Shown here: in pieces, positions 13,191 to 25,149 of the stretch
How positions within the stretch are numbered: position 1 is the stretch's first letter
Layout: every line of letters starts with the position of its first letter
NCBI RefSeq assembly: GCF_029784155.1
Contig: NC_073692.1
Coordinates: forward strand, 432,617,324-432,681,323
Length of the DNA: 64,000 nt
Direction: 5' to 3'
DNA from: Uranotaenia lowii
Lineage: Eukaryota > Arthropoda > Insecta > Diptera > Culicidae
Made by a program: the position numbers and the translations under genes
The notes under the pieces: generated by a model
Databases searched by the model: none
Told to the model about the DNA's origin: nothing
Seen by the model: the letters and a program-made list of their open reading frames with translations, nothing else

Positions 13191-13974
13191 TATCATCTTG
13201 CGGCTCTTGAATGTATCATATCATGGTTATTGTTTTACAAATGCCTCTGATAATTAAAAATAAATTACATTGATATTGACACTCAGATCGACCGCAGAAA
13301 AAACTCAATTGGGAATAATTTATAAACAGCCTGCGGAATTATAGGGTGTCATGCCATTATGTCTAAGCACGATTTCGATGCAACCTGCTAATTCCGGACG
13401 ATGTTCAAATAGCTGATTTCTGTTGTATGTTGTTGTTTACAGTTCAACTTGAAACTCTTTGTGTAGTGAGCCCCAGTTTTTTTTTTATAATTTCCAGAAG
13501 CATTTTCCTGAAAAAAAAACGGGAAAAATATCGTGCACAAATAGTGCAACTCCAACAACATTTCGCTGAGTCAGTTGGCTTGACTTGAAATTTTGAACCG
13601 GAAAGTCATGTCTGCTAAATTTATTATTTTTCAATGCCAAAAGACATGCTGCCATAAAACACCTAATAACTTATTTGTCTAATAAGGTACGAAGTTACGG
13701 ATTTCAAGTTCCTATTTAAAATATTAATTTATTGATGATTTTCTCTGGAACGAAAAAAATACGTGCCATCAGGTTAACGCCTACCTTGTCTGGAACAAAA
13801 TAGATTAAAAAATGACTTAAAAATAATTTTGAAAAAATTGAACATTTTTAAAAGTTATTCAAAATTCATCAAAAAATATATTGAAATCACACAAAAATGT
13901 TTCAAAAAAAAAATGTCTAAGTTTGTTCCAAAATTATTTAAAATAACTCGAAAAAAATCCAGAAGTGTATAATG
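13191..13974. other. AT-rich DNA, nothing recognised
   Basis: Poly-A and poly-T runs and no ORF of note. Confidence 0.5.
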
Positions 13975-14365
13975 AGGTTGCCAGATTTTTTCAGCACGTT
14001 TCCTGGCGTGACAAATCCGAGGTATTTTATCTAAAAAACCAGGCAAAATCCTAGTATTTGATTTCATAATTGTTGACCAAAATCCGGGCAATATCCGGAC
14101 TAATTTGGTCAAAACCTAGGAATTACTCATCAAAAATAAAAAAAAAAACCTTCTTTTCATTAAAATTTATCAGCAGATTTCGAATGGTATTTACAGCTTT
14201 AAAAAAATTCATAATTTTTTTTTAAAAGAAATTTGTTCAAAAAATATCTTTTTCGACGCATAAATAAAAAAAAAAATTTCAACACAATTATTTTTTAAGT
14301 TTGATTTGAGAATGAGAATAAACCCAGGCAAAATCCGGGCTTTTGCTATATAATCCGGGTTACCT
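13975..14365 (+). mobile_element. AGGTTGCCA-family MITE copy
   Basis: It starts AGGTTGCCAG and ends in the inverted form CCGGGTTACCT. The interior shares diagnostic words with 23645-23954, such as caggcaaaatcc, tatttgatttca and aatatccgg, and ends with the same ccgggca-type motif. No coding capacity and no clear target duplication, so it is an old copy. The 85-codon minus ORF at 13855-14112 only crosses it. Confidence 0.6.
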
Positions 14366-15189
14366 AAGGCTGCAGGTGCAGGTAAGGACCGGACTTTAAA
14401 AAAATAATATTAAAATAAATAAATAAATAAATTTTTGATTGCTTATCGCAGATTGCAGGAAACCGAAAATTAGTCAGCTCTTCCAAAGTCCAACTGATCC
14501 AAGGAATTGAAAGCAAGTGCTCAACGTTGACATCGTTGAGAATGCACCATCTACCTTATATTTTATTCAAATTTGTTGATACACGTTATTCCAATAAACT
14601 ACTTTTCGGAACAATAAAAAAATTGTTGAAAACCATTTATATGATAGGGTCTCAAATAACCGAATCAATCCCGGTAAAAAGACCAAACATATATTTAACT
14701 TACATGTCCTGCACCTGATTTTTCTTCCAAAACTGGATCCATTTTGCTTGAAAACGTCGTATAGGATCACCAACAAAGTTTTGCAAATTTATTAAAATAA
14801 TTTCTAACAGGGAAGCCTGTTGTTGATCGCAAAAAAATCAACATTGATTTTGTTCATGTTGAATATTATTTTTTTAAAGCTAAAATCATCTGAACCACTA
14901 AATTGAAGATTTTCTAACTCGATGTAGCCATTTTCATTTCTCGAAATCAAACGGGTTCGGCAAAAAACTTAATTTAAAAAGCAATTTGTATTCACTGCCA
15001 TGCAAGAAATCTGCTATCATCACCCTTTTGTTAGTACCGTAAGTGAAAATCAGTTGGCGCTGCATGTCAAAAAGTTTTGCTGCAAATAGCCAATATGAAT
15101 GCCATGGATTTTAGTTAAAGAATGGGCAGTTTTCAATAACGAATTTTGCTGATTTTCAGACATTTAACAATGCACATTTTGACTTTTTT
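14366..15189. other. AT-rich DNA with an AAAT microsatellite
   Basis: An (AAAT)n tract lies at about 14411-14432. Nothing else recognised. Confidence 0.5.
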
Positions 15190-15340
15190 TGCAGAACAAT
15201 TCACGTTTAGTACGTCAAAAGTCTGGAATTGTCTGAGAGAAATGTAAAAAGTCTGAGAGTCTGAAAACCTAAAAAAATGTCTGGCGAAAGTCCAAAAAGT
15301 CTAGAAGATTCGGACAAAATCTGGAAGGTTGACATCACTG
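15190..15340 (+). mobile_element. remnant with repeated GTCTGG motifs, probably same MITE family
   Basis: Repeated variants of AAGTCTGG and GTCTGAGAG run up to an end reading TCTGGAAGGTTGACATCACT. This recalls the AGGTTGCCA terminus of the MITE copies. The left end was not found. Confidence 0.35.
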
Positions 15341-15942
15341 GTCGTAGCAATCTCTGACAACCATGGGGAAGAAAATTAATTAAAAGAAAGACCTCACAAC
15401 AGCGATGTTAGAAAATGCACTTCTAGGTAGTTTTAAATTCATTATCAACCCATTCCAAGAGTTATAAAAAAAATTATAAAGCATTTCACTTTACACTTTT
15501 AACTTTATGAAACTTTATGGTTTAGGGACATTGAAAATGAAAATAAAAAGAAACGAACTCACCTATTTTAAAGTATAAGGTTAAAAACGGCATTAGGGGG
15601 CAGTCTTGAAAATTTCGCCTATCATTTATCTGACATCAGTAGACATTGAGAAAACATCTCAGTCACCCAGATATTTTTCGCAGCTCATGATAAATAAACA
15701 AAGAGTGCGTTCATGAAATCCACATCCCGCAACGTTCGACAATATATTTTTTCGGTTCCTTCCACACTCATTCGTTAATTGCCCTCACTGAAAATGAACA
15801 CTTGACTTTATCATTGTCATAGTGATCCAAGTGAAAGTGATAGAAGGAAAAAATCATTTTTGGAAATGTCACCTGTCTGATATTTTCTTACAACTCAGAC
15901 TACGAGGTCAAACAAAAATAGTGTTATGTTTTTCAAACCCGT
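15341..15942. other. AT-rich DNA upstream of a candidate exon
   Basis: No feature recognised. The 64-codon ORF at 15822-16016 overlaps the candidate exon in another frame. Confidence 0.4.
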
Positions 15943-16066
15943 ATGGCAGATTTAAAGGACAACCCAAGTATTTTGCAGTTGCACCAGGTAGCAGCAACAA
16001 TTACGGTGCCATTTAGCGTGCCAACACAGAACTTGTCTCAGGATCAGGACAACAAACAGTCAGCAG
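15943..16066 (+). CDS. candidate coding exon, unknown protein
   Basis: An ATG at 15943 opens 41 codons beginning MADLKDNPSILQLH, rich in Q, S, T, P and N, then reaches a good splice donor, CAG then GTGAAT, at 16066/16067. The frame has an upstream stop (TAG at 15919), so this would be a first coding exon, and it would end in phase 1. Without splicing the frame stops shortly after, at about 16100. The composition looks like the N-terminus of a regulatory protein, but I recognise no domain. I could not find a following exon in matching phase, and a second frame is open across the same DNA, so chance is possible. Confidence 0.3.
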
Positions 16067-16143
16067 GTGAATCCTTTTTTTTTCAATCATATTCGTAAAC
16101 GTATTTTTTTTGTTCCGTAGATTTTTTCCTTTATTTATGTTAG

Positions 16144-16395
16144 GCTGTAACGAGTTCTGATGGTACTCGAAAGCGAAAGTTGCTCAGAACGATTTTATGG
16201 CAACCGGAAGGAAGTTGCTCACGAAAAGATACTAAATCTCGGAGCAAGGTTACGTCAGCTGTATACACGATACTTCTTACTTCGTTTCATGTCGATGGAA
16301 GTATGCTGCTACCTTGTACTAGAAATAATCATAATTTTTTTTTTAATTTCTTGCAGAATTATTTTACAACTTGGGGCCATCAATTGCGTTTTAAA
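16144..16395 (+). CDS. candidate exon or chance ORF, unknown
   Basis: From a possible acceptor (a pyrimidine-rich tract ending TTAG at 16140-16143) a frame runs without stop to about 16395. It is basic at the start (GTRKRKLLRTILW). A second frame is also open from 16160. The phase does not fit the donor at 16066, and no family is recognised. Confidence 0.15.
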
Positions 16396-16789
16396 TAAGT
16401 TACTTTACTTGAAACAGTAAATGGTCAGATCGAATTAAAAAATCGTAGTAAAAGTAGGAATTTGTTTTTCTTCTTAATCAAGTTTTGTCTAAGGTAATTA
16501 AGTTAAACAAAATATTTAATGAAAATAACTAATGTTAAACAAAGTCCATGTTAATTTTTTCCCGATTTTCCAATAAATAATAATAATAGTCAAATGCCTT
16601 AGGTTTTTCAATTTTTTTTAAAGATTTTTCTGGTTATATGCTGTAGAAAAAACATAAGTAAAACTGGTAAAACGTAAAACTTTATTGAGCTAAACCAACA
16701 AAATGTTTGCAAAGTGACCTCTTCGAATGAAACGAATGTAACTCAATCGGGTTTTTTTATTAGACAAACATTAAACAAACAGAAGAAAA
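16396..16789. other. AT-rich DNA, nothing recognised
   Basis: Poly-T tracts only. Confidence 0.5.
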
Positions 16790-17360
16790 TTGTTTCGCCC
16801 GATCTGCTACCTGGACATATTGAGCTTGCGCTTCAGATTCGGACTTGAGATTCGGATTAGGATGTGGATTTTAGAATGGGCTGATGATTGGAACATAATC
16901 TTCAGACTTGCTTGTTATCATTTCATCATTTCATTTCCTTCGCCTGAGGTACGATCAAAGCCCATCATAATGTTGCTGGATTCCGATTCTGCTGTTGTGT
17001 TGTATCCGATGAATAATGCTGAACCTGGCGGGCGATGGCTCGTGTGGCATATTTTTTGCCAAATCGAATTGCCGCCTAAAACGACCGGTGTCGTAAATGT
17101 CATACCTGGTAACTGAAAGTTCAGGATTCCCCAGCTGTAGTCCTTAAGGGTTAGAGGAACTGCTGCCGGTTGGATGTGCTTTGAATTGAGGCCTTCGTTA
17201 ACAAAGTTTAATGTGTCTCACACGGTGAGGTCAGTTTCTGGAACCAACGGTATTTCTCAGCGAAGATCTTCACGTGGCAGCAAAAAACCCACCGATCTGG
17301 ATTGCACGAATTACTGATAGTCTACCCGATTTCAGGATCACTTTGTCCACTCGGGCACAC
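16790..17360 (-). pseudogene. decayed coding-like segment, identity unknown
   Basis: This segment is clearly more GC-rich than its surroundings. On the minus strand one frame is open from about 17215 down to 16915 and reads like folded protein, with words such as DYSWGILNFQLPG and VVLGGNSIW. It is flanked by other coding-like stretches in shifted frames and by stops near 17218, 17260 and 17320. The plus strand also has a 108-codon ORF at 16790-17116, so the strand is not certain. Several stops and apparent frameshifts suggest an old pseudogene, perhaps a transposon or captured viral gene. I cannot name a family. Confidence 0.25.
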
Positions 17361-19930
17361 CCGGTTGATGAATTTCGTTAACTTTAATTTCGGCCTAAAG
17401 AGAGGCCGATCATTCGTTACGCGATCATCGTTCGTTTTCAATTTCCTGAAGCGATTTTTTCACATCAAAGTTGAATTTTCGAAAATTTCAAAGAAAAAAT
17501 TGATAGTTGAAAATCGAAAATAAAATTATCACTGATTTCTCGAATGAACTGAGAAAAGCACAGATGAACTTTCAAAAAAGGGAAAACAAATTTGACAGTG
17601 ATAGTTGAACTCTGTCGGTGCACGTTCATTGGTAATGATATCGACAAAGAAAATAACAAAATAAACAAGATAATGAACCATCGGTCAAATCAAAGTAGGT
17701 ACATTGAGAAAAGGAAGATAAAAGTTTTCAACAAGATATTTTGAGTGGGAGAAATTTTGTTTTCATTTTCAATGTGTCCTTTCGAATTTTTTCAACACTG
17801 TTAGGGGGCAAACATTTCCACCTTTTATTCTCATAGTTCGATCCAAATCAAACAAAGACATTTTTTCACTGGATAACCCGTGCCTATCCTTATTTAATTT
17901 TATGTTTATTACACAAGAATTCCAAAATGGGAATCGCTGGATGAATCACACTTTAACTTCACTTCGTTTTACAATGTAGTATTCAAAATACAGGAAGATT
18001 TTTTGCTAGTATCACCCATTTAAACAAATCATCACATTTCGGAGCACAACATCAACACAGAATCAAATCAAAATCGGCCTCCCTTGCGCACCACAAACAA
18101 TTTATTTTAATTTGATTGTTTGAAGAATGATATTTCATAGATTTTTACTCTAAATAAATTGTTGATAAAATTTTCACAACCGAAAAAAAACGCGTGTTGA
18201 CGGTTCAGCACACGCCTACTCCGATTCAACTTTAATCGAGAAATAACAAAAAAAAATTATTTTTTTTTAATCTATTCAATAATTAGTTTTTAATTAAAAC
18301 TATTCAAAAATACTTCAAGAATAATTCCCCTTTTATTCGAAAATGATGAAAAATAACTCCAAATTATGTACCTATTTCAAAAATAACTAAATTATAGCTC
18401 AACAAAGACACAATGAAACAGCGTTTGTGATATCATTGTTATTTGATTTTTTTGGAGGCGTCCTAAATTTGAATAATTCGTCAGTTTTTGCCCAACAAAT
18501 TCAGCCGAGTTTTAATTAAGTGTTAGTATCAGAGATATAACTAAGAACTAACTCCAGTCTAAAAAAAATCTAACAATCATTTCATAAAAATGTAAGGTTT
18601 CATTACAGTTTAGTTTTGAGCTTATGATTTTTAAACTTTTCGTTTTGACGTGTTCAAAAATCGTTTTGACGATTTCAAAAATCGTTTCGACGTGTTCTGT
18701 ACTGATTCAGTTTTGGTCTAAAGTTCCTTTTAAAATTCCTTGAAATAATAATATCCGGCTGAACGAAACATAAAAACTAAAATAAAACTTGTAAGGTTTT
18801 TTAACTTGTTTTAACTTGTAAGAATTACTCGTTGTCATCGAGAAAATTGACAATTGATTTAATATTTTTAGTTTTCAAATCTTTCAAATATTTTCATCAG
18901 TTTTGCCAGAAATACTGACAAATTATATAAATAAATTTCACCTATTTTATTTTTAGATTTACCGTTTTATCTAAATACCTAGTGCTGCTAGAGAAAAAAC
19001 CGTTATAATCATCTCTCAAACTTCTGACACCAATAAACAATTCAGATTTTGAAGACTTGTGTATTACAACATTTTCTAAATACTTACTCAAAATTGACTT
19101 GGAAAATTTCTGGATGACTCAAACGTTTCTTAAAATGCTTAAACGAATTGGAAAATTAATTATATTTTCTTTTTTTTGTTCGAATAACATGCAAGATTCA
19201 TGTGTTGACAATCGTTATCAGTTGTACATAGACGTATGTGTTTTTTTGTGTCAATATTTGGTAGAATCAGTTTCTGAAACATGTTTTCATCACTTCGATC
19301 TATAAAGTGGATTTAAAAGACAATTCAGGTCTCAAATAAGAAAATGTGGATCAAAAAGTTTTTATTTTAAGGTGCACAAACAAAGTTTTTCATTTGCTGA
19401 GTGGATTGGAAGTAAATACATATTGGATTCAAAACGTGAACACATTCATCAACTCCCAATGATGCATAGTGGAGGCAATGGAAATTCATGGAAACAGTTC
19501 CAAAACTTTACTTTTTTACAGTGCACTTGAAACCAAAAATGAAGTTCTCACAAATACAATGTAATATTTTTAGAGCAAAATGACCGCTCATTTAATTTTT
19601 TTTTTAATTTTGTGATTTTGGAGAACGGAAAAGGGTTTATGTAACATAAATCTATAAATTCAGCCCGAAATGACCTGAAACTAACTAAAACTAGAAAATC
19701 AATGTTTTTAGAAAACGAATGCCCTCAAGGTTTCGAAAAAAAACAAACTGATAATTTTCGGCTTATTGAAGGTATTCCATTCTGATTACAACAGGAGATC
19801 ACCTAAAAGTTAAATAAAAGGCTTGAGGTACAGAACGTTCGAATGGTAGAAAAAGGCAACGTAGATAGATAGTATAGATATTTTCTGCTCAGCGATGTAT
19901 GAATTCCAAAATGTAAAAAAAGAACAAACT
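17361..19930. other. AT-rich DNA, no gene recognised
   Basis: The ORFs here (up to 82 codons, 19057-19305) are AT-driven and unrecognised. The only structure noted is a three-unit 21-bp tandem repeat at 18640-18700. Confidence 0.5.
18640..18700 (+). repeat. 21-bp tandem repeat, three units
   Basis: Units begin TCGTTTTGACG and end TTCAAAAA. The third unit is slightly changed (TTTCGACG) and shorter. Confidence 0.75.
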
Positions 19931-20480
19931 TTCTCGTAATTCCAAAACACAAATTCCTTTCGAAGATCGCAGCAAGCCGTGCTCGAGAACGGAAGTGTTT
20001 TTTTTTCGCCATCGCGTTTTTCTCGTTTGTTTTCTCGCGAATTGAAAAATACTGTTATTTTTGTTCTATTTCGAGACTTCTTTAGCGATCGAATCATTTA
20101 AAAATTGATTGAAATGCATCCAAATTAATTGCATAGAAATGCAATTGGTGTTTTGTTGTGTTGGACGGATCTTGCGAGATTTCGAAATTGCAGCGCTCGT
20201 TTTTTTTTCCCCGTCTGTAAAAACCGTGTTTGTTAAATTTTTTGAAATAGTGAAACATGTTTAAAAATTTCTACAGAAGCTAATAAAAAGATGACTCCTG
20301 GGTGGGTTTTGGTTGGAAGTGATTTAATAGCGCATTCAAAAATGTTTGTGAAACCGCAAGACGAGACCGTGGAAAAATGAATAGGTTGTGGGATTTTCGT
20401 TTGCAGTTGAGGTTAACAGAAAAATATTTTCTAAATCACAATGTCCAAAGATGAAAAGTTTGAAATTAAGAATGAAAGTG
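19931..20480 (+). other. possible 5' gene end (weak)
   Basis: A less AT-rich patch at 19950-20230 is followed by a possible acceptor (TTTGCAG at 20400-20406), then ATG at 20441 in a CACA-ATG context. The frame MSKDEKFEIKNE reaches a possible donor GTGCGT at 20478. This is the pattern of a 5' UTR plus first coding exon, but 12 codons are weak evidence and no downstream exon was found. Confidence 0.15.
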
Positions 20481-21890
20481 CGTGTTGAGCAATTTATATT
20501 TTGAGAGCAGCTGAAAAATCCATTTTAAAAGGGACGTGAAAGCGAAAATTATTTGTGATTTAGTTTTCATTGAGCAAACGTCTTGAAGTTGTCTTGTTGC
20601 ATACCGCGGATTACTGCGATTATGTAAATTGGTTAACTGTTTAGGACGAAAAAAGTGAGAAAACGTGTTTTCTGGAAGAAAAGGGGTTAGATTTTGATAT
20701 TTTTTTAGAATATATCTCCGGCCGAAGCAGTATCGCAGTATCATCACTAATGATGATAGTGATTCCCAACGAGAGCCAAAACCCGGTGAGCCAATTCCAA
20801 TCTTTCGCCTGTATATTTTTTTCATATATGCACTAGTTGATGGTTTTTAAATGTTTGCATTTTCATAATGTTTTTTTTAATCATATAAGATTTACATTTT
20901 TAATAAGTAAACTGAATACAACCACCTACTTTTAAAACTGTAAGTTTATTATTTGCAGAGAGGTTTTGAAGTTATCTCACTATCAAATTCTCTTAAAAGG
21001 GTAAAATATTTGAAGAACCATTCGAGCTCTTAACAGACCTCGATAGGTTTAGTGTTCTATTAATGTTTCCGTTTCTTTTTTATTTTCAAGAGCGAGTAAA
21101 GGCGCTATATCCTTGGTCTAAGACCAGAAATGATTGTACACTGAAATCCAAAACAGTTCAACGCTGAAAAATACAAGTAAATTAAAAAAAAACTTTCATC
21201 GAATATATCAAATTTTTAAAAAAATTTTAGTCTTAAGTTTTGTGATTTCTTTGTACCAAATAAATCATTTCCAGCCGAGGAAGAATGGCTCTAGTGATTG
21301 GTGAAGTTTTTTTACATTTAGCATGTTATTTTCATCACGGAGCATTTTTCTTAGCATGCTTCCAACGATCCCCTTTGAAACGTATGGTACTGGTGGTCCA
21401 CGTTTCTTCCTGTTCCTGTGTTCCAGATGTCTTTGCGTTCTCTGCTCCATGGTAGGCCCAACCATTTTATGTTTTTGATCATTTTGATGTTTATTTATGT
21501 TAGAATTATCAAAAACATGAACAAAGACAAGAAGAATAATAATACACGCTTATTATTCTTTGGGACTCAGACATAAGTTCTGGCTATGGAAGTACGATTA
21601 GTGATTAGTGATTAGTGAGTGATTCCAAAACACAAATTCCTTTCATCGGTCATTGCAATTGCTTGATGGTAAAAATAAAATTCCTCTGCTTTTGAGGTTA
21701 ACGAAGTTTCAAAAACTGCACCACTCATTAGCCCGAGGGCGAGTTTTCATTCGCTATTTTTTGTATCTGTTCAACAAACTGAGCGCATTATGCCAAAAAC
21801 CGTATTTTATGCTATTACAGGAACAGGAAGAAAAAAACCGTATTTCTTTCTTCAATTTCTAACTCACAAAAATATGAATTGCAGGCAGGT
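20481..21890. other. AT-rich DNA, no supported gene
   Basis: It contains a minus-strand 66-codon basic ORF (21265-21465), unrecognised, and three GATTAGT units near 21596. The 23-bp word starting ATTCCAAAACACAAATTCC at about 21622 also occurs near 19939. Confidence 0.4.
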
Positions 21891-22870
21891 GAATGTGCTC
21901 GAAGCACGTATCATCCCCCCATTCCCCCTGCGACCTAACTTCGCCAAGACCGGTTAATGGAGCGGTGGGTGGGCCAGGGTTGGTGGATGGATATGATATA
22001 GAAGGAACATCCCGAGCACGATTTCACGTTTCCTTCTGTGTGTAGTCTAGCCGGGTCCGGTTTCTGTCTAAAGTGTGTGTAGGTGGGTGATTTCCTCATA
22101 TCCGCTGTAGGTACGTACTTCACTTCTGTAGGCGCATTTCGGGCCCCAATGCAAACACTGAGGGACCTTTCCTGCACTCGAGGGGGGCAACGAAAGTCGA
22201 GTCGTTTGAAGAGACGAGACGAACGAGGTTTGATGAAGAGACATTGTGATATTTTCCGGATTGGCTCACCCTCCCCTCATTCCGTGTGGCGGCGAATGAC
22301 CGGGGGCGTTCCGGAGATATGGGAAGGAAAAAAAATATATCATCTTACAACATGTTCATATTTATGACATGCCAGTCGCTGGCTCTCTGTCTCCTAGCTC
22401 GAAAAGGATTCGAGGGTGGGTGTTTTTGAGCGCTTGTTCTAGAAGAAGAAGGCGCATCTGAAAGGGAAAAAAATCGTCGCAAGAAAACCCCGGAACCCGG
22501 GACGAGAGTTGCCCGCCAGCCAGTCAGCCTGCCCGGGTCGGAAAGACGTCGTCCGTCGAAAGAAACCTGTGTTTGGTTAGGACTTTCCATTTCATGCGCA
22601 AACATATCCTTTTTTATTTTGCCCCGGTCAATTTTGGTCCAGCTTTGGCTCATGATAGTTTATTCAATTAGAGTCCGGTGCCATCATCCAGTGGGAGCTG
22701 TGCTGTGCTGGGGGCAGCATAACGGTCACTGCCGCCAGATGATGGTGGCCTAGCGAGTTGGATTTCTTTTAAAAAATTTAAGCTGATTGATTCGTGACTG
22801 GATGAGGGTAAGTCATCATGCAATCATCCTTGAAGTTTTCGTTTCTAAATACAAAGCTTCCGTTTGTTAA
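21891..22870. other. GC-raised non-coding island
   Basis: A unique-looking, balanced-composition block. Overlapping ORFs on both strands (94 codons plus at 22083, 102 codons minus at 22345) conflict and have no domain. Confidence 0.4.
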
Positions 22871-22878
22871 GTTTATAT

Positions 22879-23071
22879 CAGTGGTTTTAAAACTTTTCCG
22901 CTCACCACACCCTGTCACGATATTTTAGAGCTCACCATCCCCTTAAGTGTATTTTGGAACAAATTTAATCAGAAATGCAACAACAATTTTCAACTCAGAG
23001 CCCTTCCACTACCCCTTTATAGGCTCTCAACGCATCCTTGGGGGCAGTAGGGACAACTTTGAAAACCACTG
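22879..23071 (+). mobile_element. hAT-type MITE, 193 bp
   Basis: The ends are CAGTGGTTTTAAAACTT and the complement of CAGTGGTTTTCAAAGTT (15 of 17 matching). It is flanked by the perfect 8-bp duplication GTTTATAT at 22871-22878 and 23072-23079. The short length, CAGTGGTT ends and 8-bp duplication identify a hAT MITE. No coding capacity. Confidence 0.9.
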
Positions 23072-23079
23072 GTTTATAT

Positions 23080-23608
23080 CTACTTTAAAAAAATTATGAA
23101 AGCATTTTATAAAATTCTCTTGGACCAAGAAAAGAAAAAATGTTACATTCATGGGTCACTGATAACAAATTTTAGCTAAATTTTTGATTCAACCATTACT
23201 CTATAACGGGGTTATCCAAAAATTTCCAATTAATATTTATGGGTCAAAATTTAATTCGTAATCATAAGCAGTAAATTTAATCACAATTATTAGTTAGTCA
23301 TTTGAAATTCCTTGGCAATGCACAAATATCTCGTTAATAAATACTAAGCATTATTCAGAGTAATAATGTATAGTCAAGGGATAAATAAGGTTATTTATTG
23401 ATTTTTCACAAATTCAAGAACCTGATCTATATTGCAAACATCAAACATTAATTTGCAAAAACGGGTTCCAAAATTTTGATTGCTAGAAAAATTGTAGCAT
23501 TGGCGGTTTTTGGAGTTCATAACCGAGCACTTAGATTTGAATATTTAGATCAAAATAATGGGATTGAAGCTGCATTCAGATATAATTTTAAACCGTGTTT
23601 GATAACAT
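23080..23608. other. AT-rich DNA, nothing recognised
   Basis: No ORF or repeat end seen between the hAT MITE and the next MITE copy. Confidence 0.5.
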
Positions 23609-23954
23609 AAGGTTGCCAGAATTTTAAACCGTGTTTGATAACATAAGGTTGCCAGAATTTTTTTCCGGACAATTTTCTATAAAAGCCAGGGAAAATCCAT
23701 ACATTTGATTTCAAAATTGACGACCAAAAATTCCAGAATATCCGGGCAAATTTAGTCGAAACTAAGAATTTTTTTTCATCAAAATTCATCGAATGATTTT
23801 AGATCGTATTTTAGGCACATCAAAATTCTTAAAATTTCGTTTTGGAGGCATAAATATAAAAATTTTCTAGACAATTTGTTTTTTGTCTGATTTACAAAAA
23901 AAAGTGGTAAATCCCGGCAAAATCCGGGCATTTTTCAATGAAGTCCGGGCAACC
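23609..23954 (+). mobile_element. AGGTTGCCA-family MITE copy with 36-bp terminal duplication
   Basis: AAGGTTGCCAGAA occurs at 23609 and again at 23645 because a 36-bp stretch is tandemly duplicated there. The interior matches the 13975-14365 copy in several words, and the element ends CCGGGCAACC near 23954. No target duplication was identified. Confidence 0.6.
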
Positions 23955-24186
23955 GGGCCGAGCCGGACTGTTCATAAATTTAGTATTATAAATCCGTTGT
24001 CAAAAACCCGGATTTTGCAAGGATTTATTCACTTCATTTTCCAAGTCGAAAAAAAAAACAAATTTAGGGTTTTTTGAGTGATCAGATTCGAAAGCAAATA
24101 TATTTAAAAAAAATTTAACGTAAGAAATGATGTAAAATCGATACTCGTTACTTTCATCATTGTTTTTTTTTGCGGTTTGACCATTA

Positions 24187-25149
24187 GAGTATGGTGGAGT
24201 AAAAGTACGACCTTAGTGCTTTCCTATATTTTGAAAATTTTGCAGTTTTTTTTTTCAATAAACCAAAAACAGCATTTGATTTCTCAGACTTTTATCTTTC
24301 TTCTAAAAAATTACGAAGATAATCGATCGACGCATTTGATAGTAGTAGTGAAAATTCCTAATTGCTATCGAAACGTACTCTTACTCCACTTCTGGGGCAA
24401 AAGTTCGAATGATGTGGGGTTAAAGTACTAAATGATCGTACTTTTACCCCACATGAAGCCAAGAGGAAATATATTTTATATCAATCTTTCCTATAGCAGC
24501 CGCTTCTGAGTTAGCTTCTGATACAAATCCTATACATAGGCAAACAACCTGCGCGAATTCGGAGTTCTCCACTACTTTTTATTCAACTGGTTTACGAAAT
24601 CCAGTTCTCACTGTATTTAAGCAATTTTTCGCGTGAGCACGTTATTGTCGATACGTCAATATGCGTTGATGTTTCCAGTGCATTTTTAAAAAAAAGTTTA
24701 AACTTTTAATATTTTCCATACAGATTTACTTCAGAGGACCCTGTTCTGTATATCATTTGTACTTTTGCCCCATTTCAGTTCGTACTTTTGCCCCTTCAAA
24801 GTTTCTTGTGATTCACAATGTAATGTGCAAAACAGACATATTAATGCAATTCTTTCTCCGGCATTTGATAGTGGTTGAAAACAACTTAACGGACAAATTA
24901 ACACTTTTATTGAAACCCAGAATTTTTATTGCTCAAACATGTTTGCCGTTATTTGAACTATCACATCATTTATGCAAAATAGCTTCTTTACCTTATTTTT
25001 CGAGTATTTTGCATTCATACGAAAAAAATAGGCCTGGATGAAGGTTTTCTAAATCATTATCAATCCACGCCAGAGTTTGGAATTTTGCTGTTCTCTGAAA
25101 ATCTCAAAACGTACTTTTACCCGACTCGTACTTTTGCCCCACCTTACTC
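24187..25149 (+). mobile_element. TA-target inverted-repeat element, 963 bp, non-autonomous
   Basis: The left end reads GAGTATGGTGGAGTAAAAG and the right end is the complement of GAGTAAGGTGGGGCAAAAG, continuing into GTACGA on both sides with about three mismatches. TA flanks both sides (24185-24186, 25150-25151), as in Tc1/mariner-type elements. The subterminal motif GGGGCAAAAGTACG recurs inside in both orientations (near 24395, 24760, 24785, 25110, 25130). ORFs of 84 and 94 codons are unrecognised, so it looks non-autonomous. Confidence 0.75.
24412..24454. repeat. internal palindrome in the TA-target element
   Basis: 17-bp arms (ATGTGGGGTTAAAGTAC against its near complement, 16 of 17 matching) with a 9-nt loop. 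Confidence 0.85.

Noticed and set aside
18185..18215. hairpin GCGTGTTGA/TCAGCACACGC
   Set aside because: The arms need a 2-nt bulge and there is no context pointing to a terminator, RNA gene or transposon end.
21265..21465. 66-codon basic minus ORF as a small gene
   Set aside because: It reads like a protein, but it has no domain, no promoter signal and no supporting neighbour.
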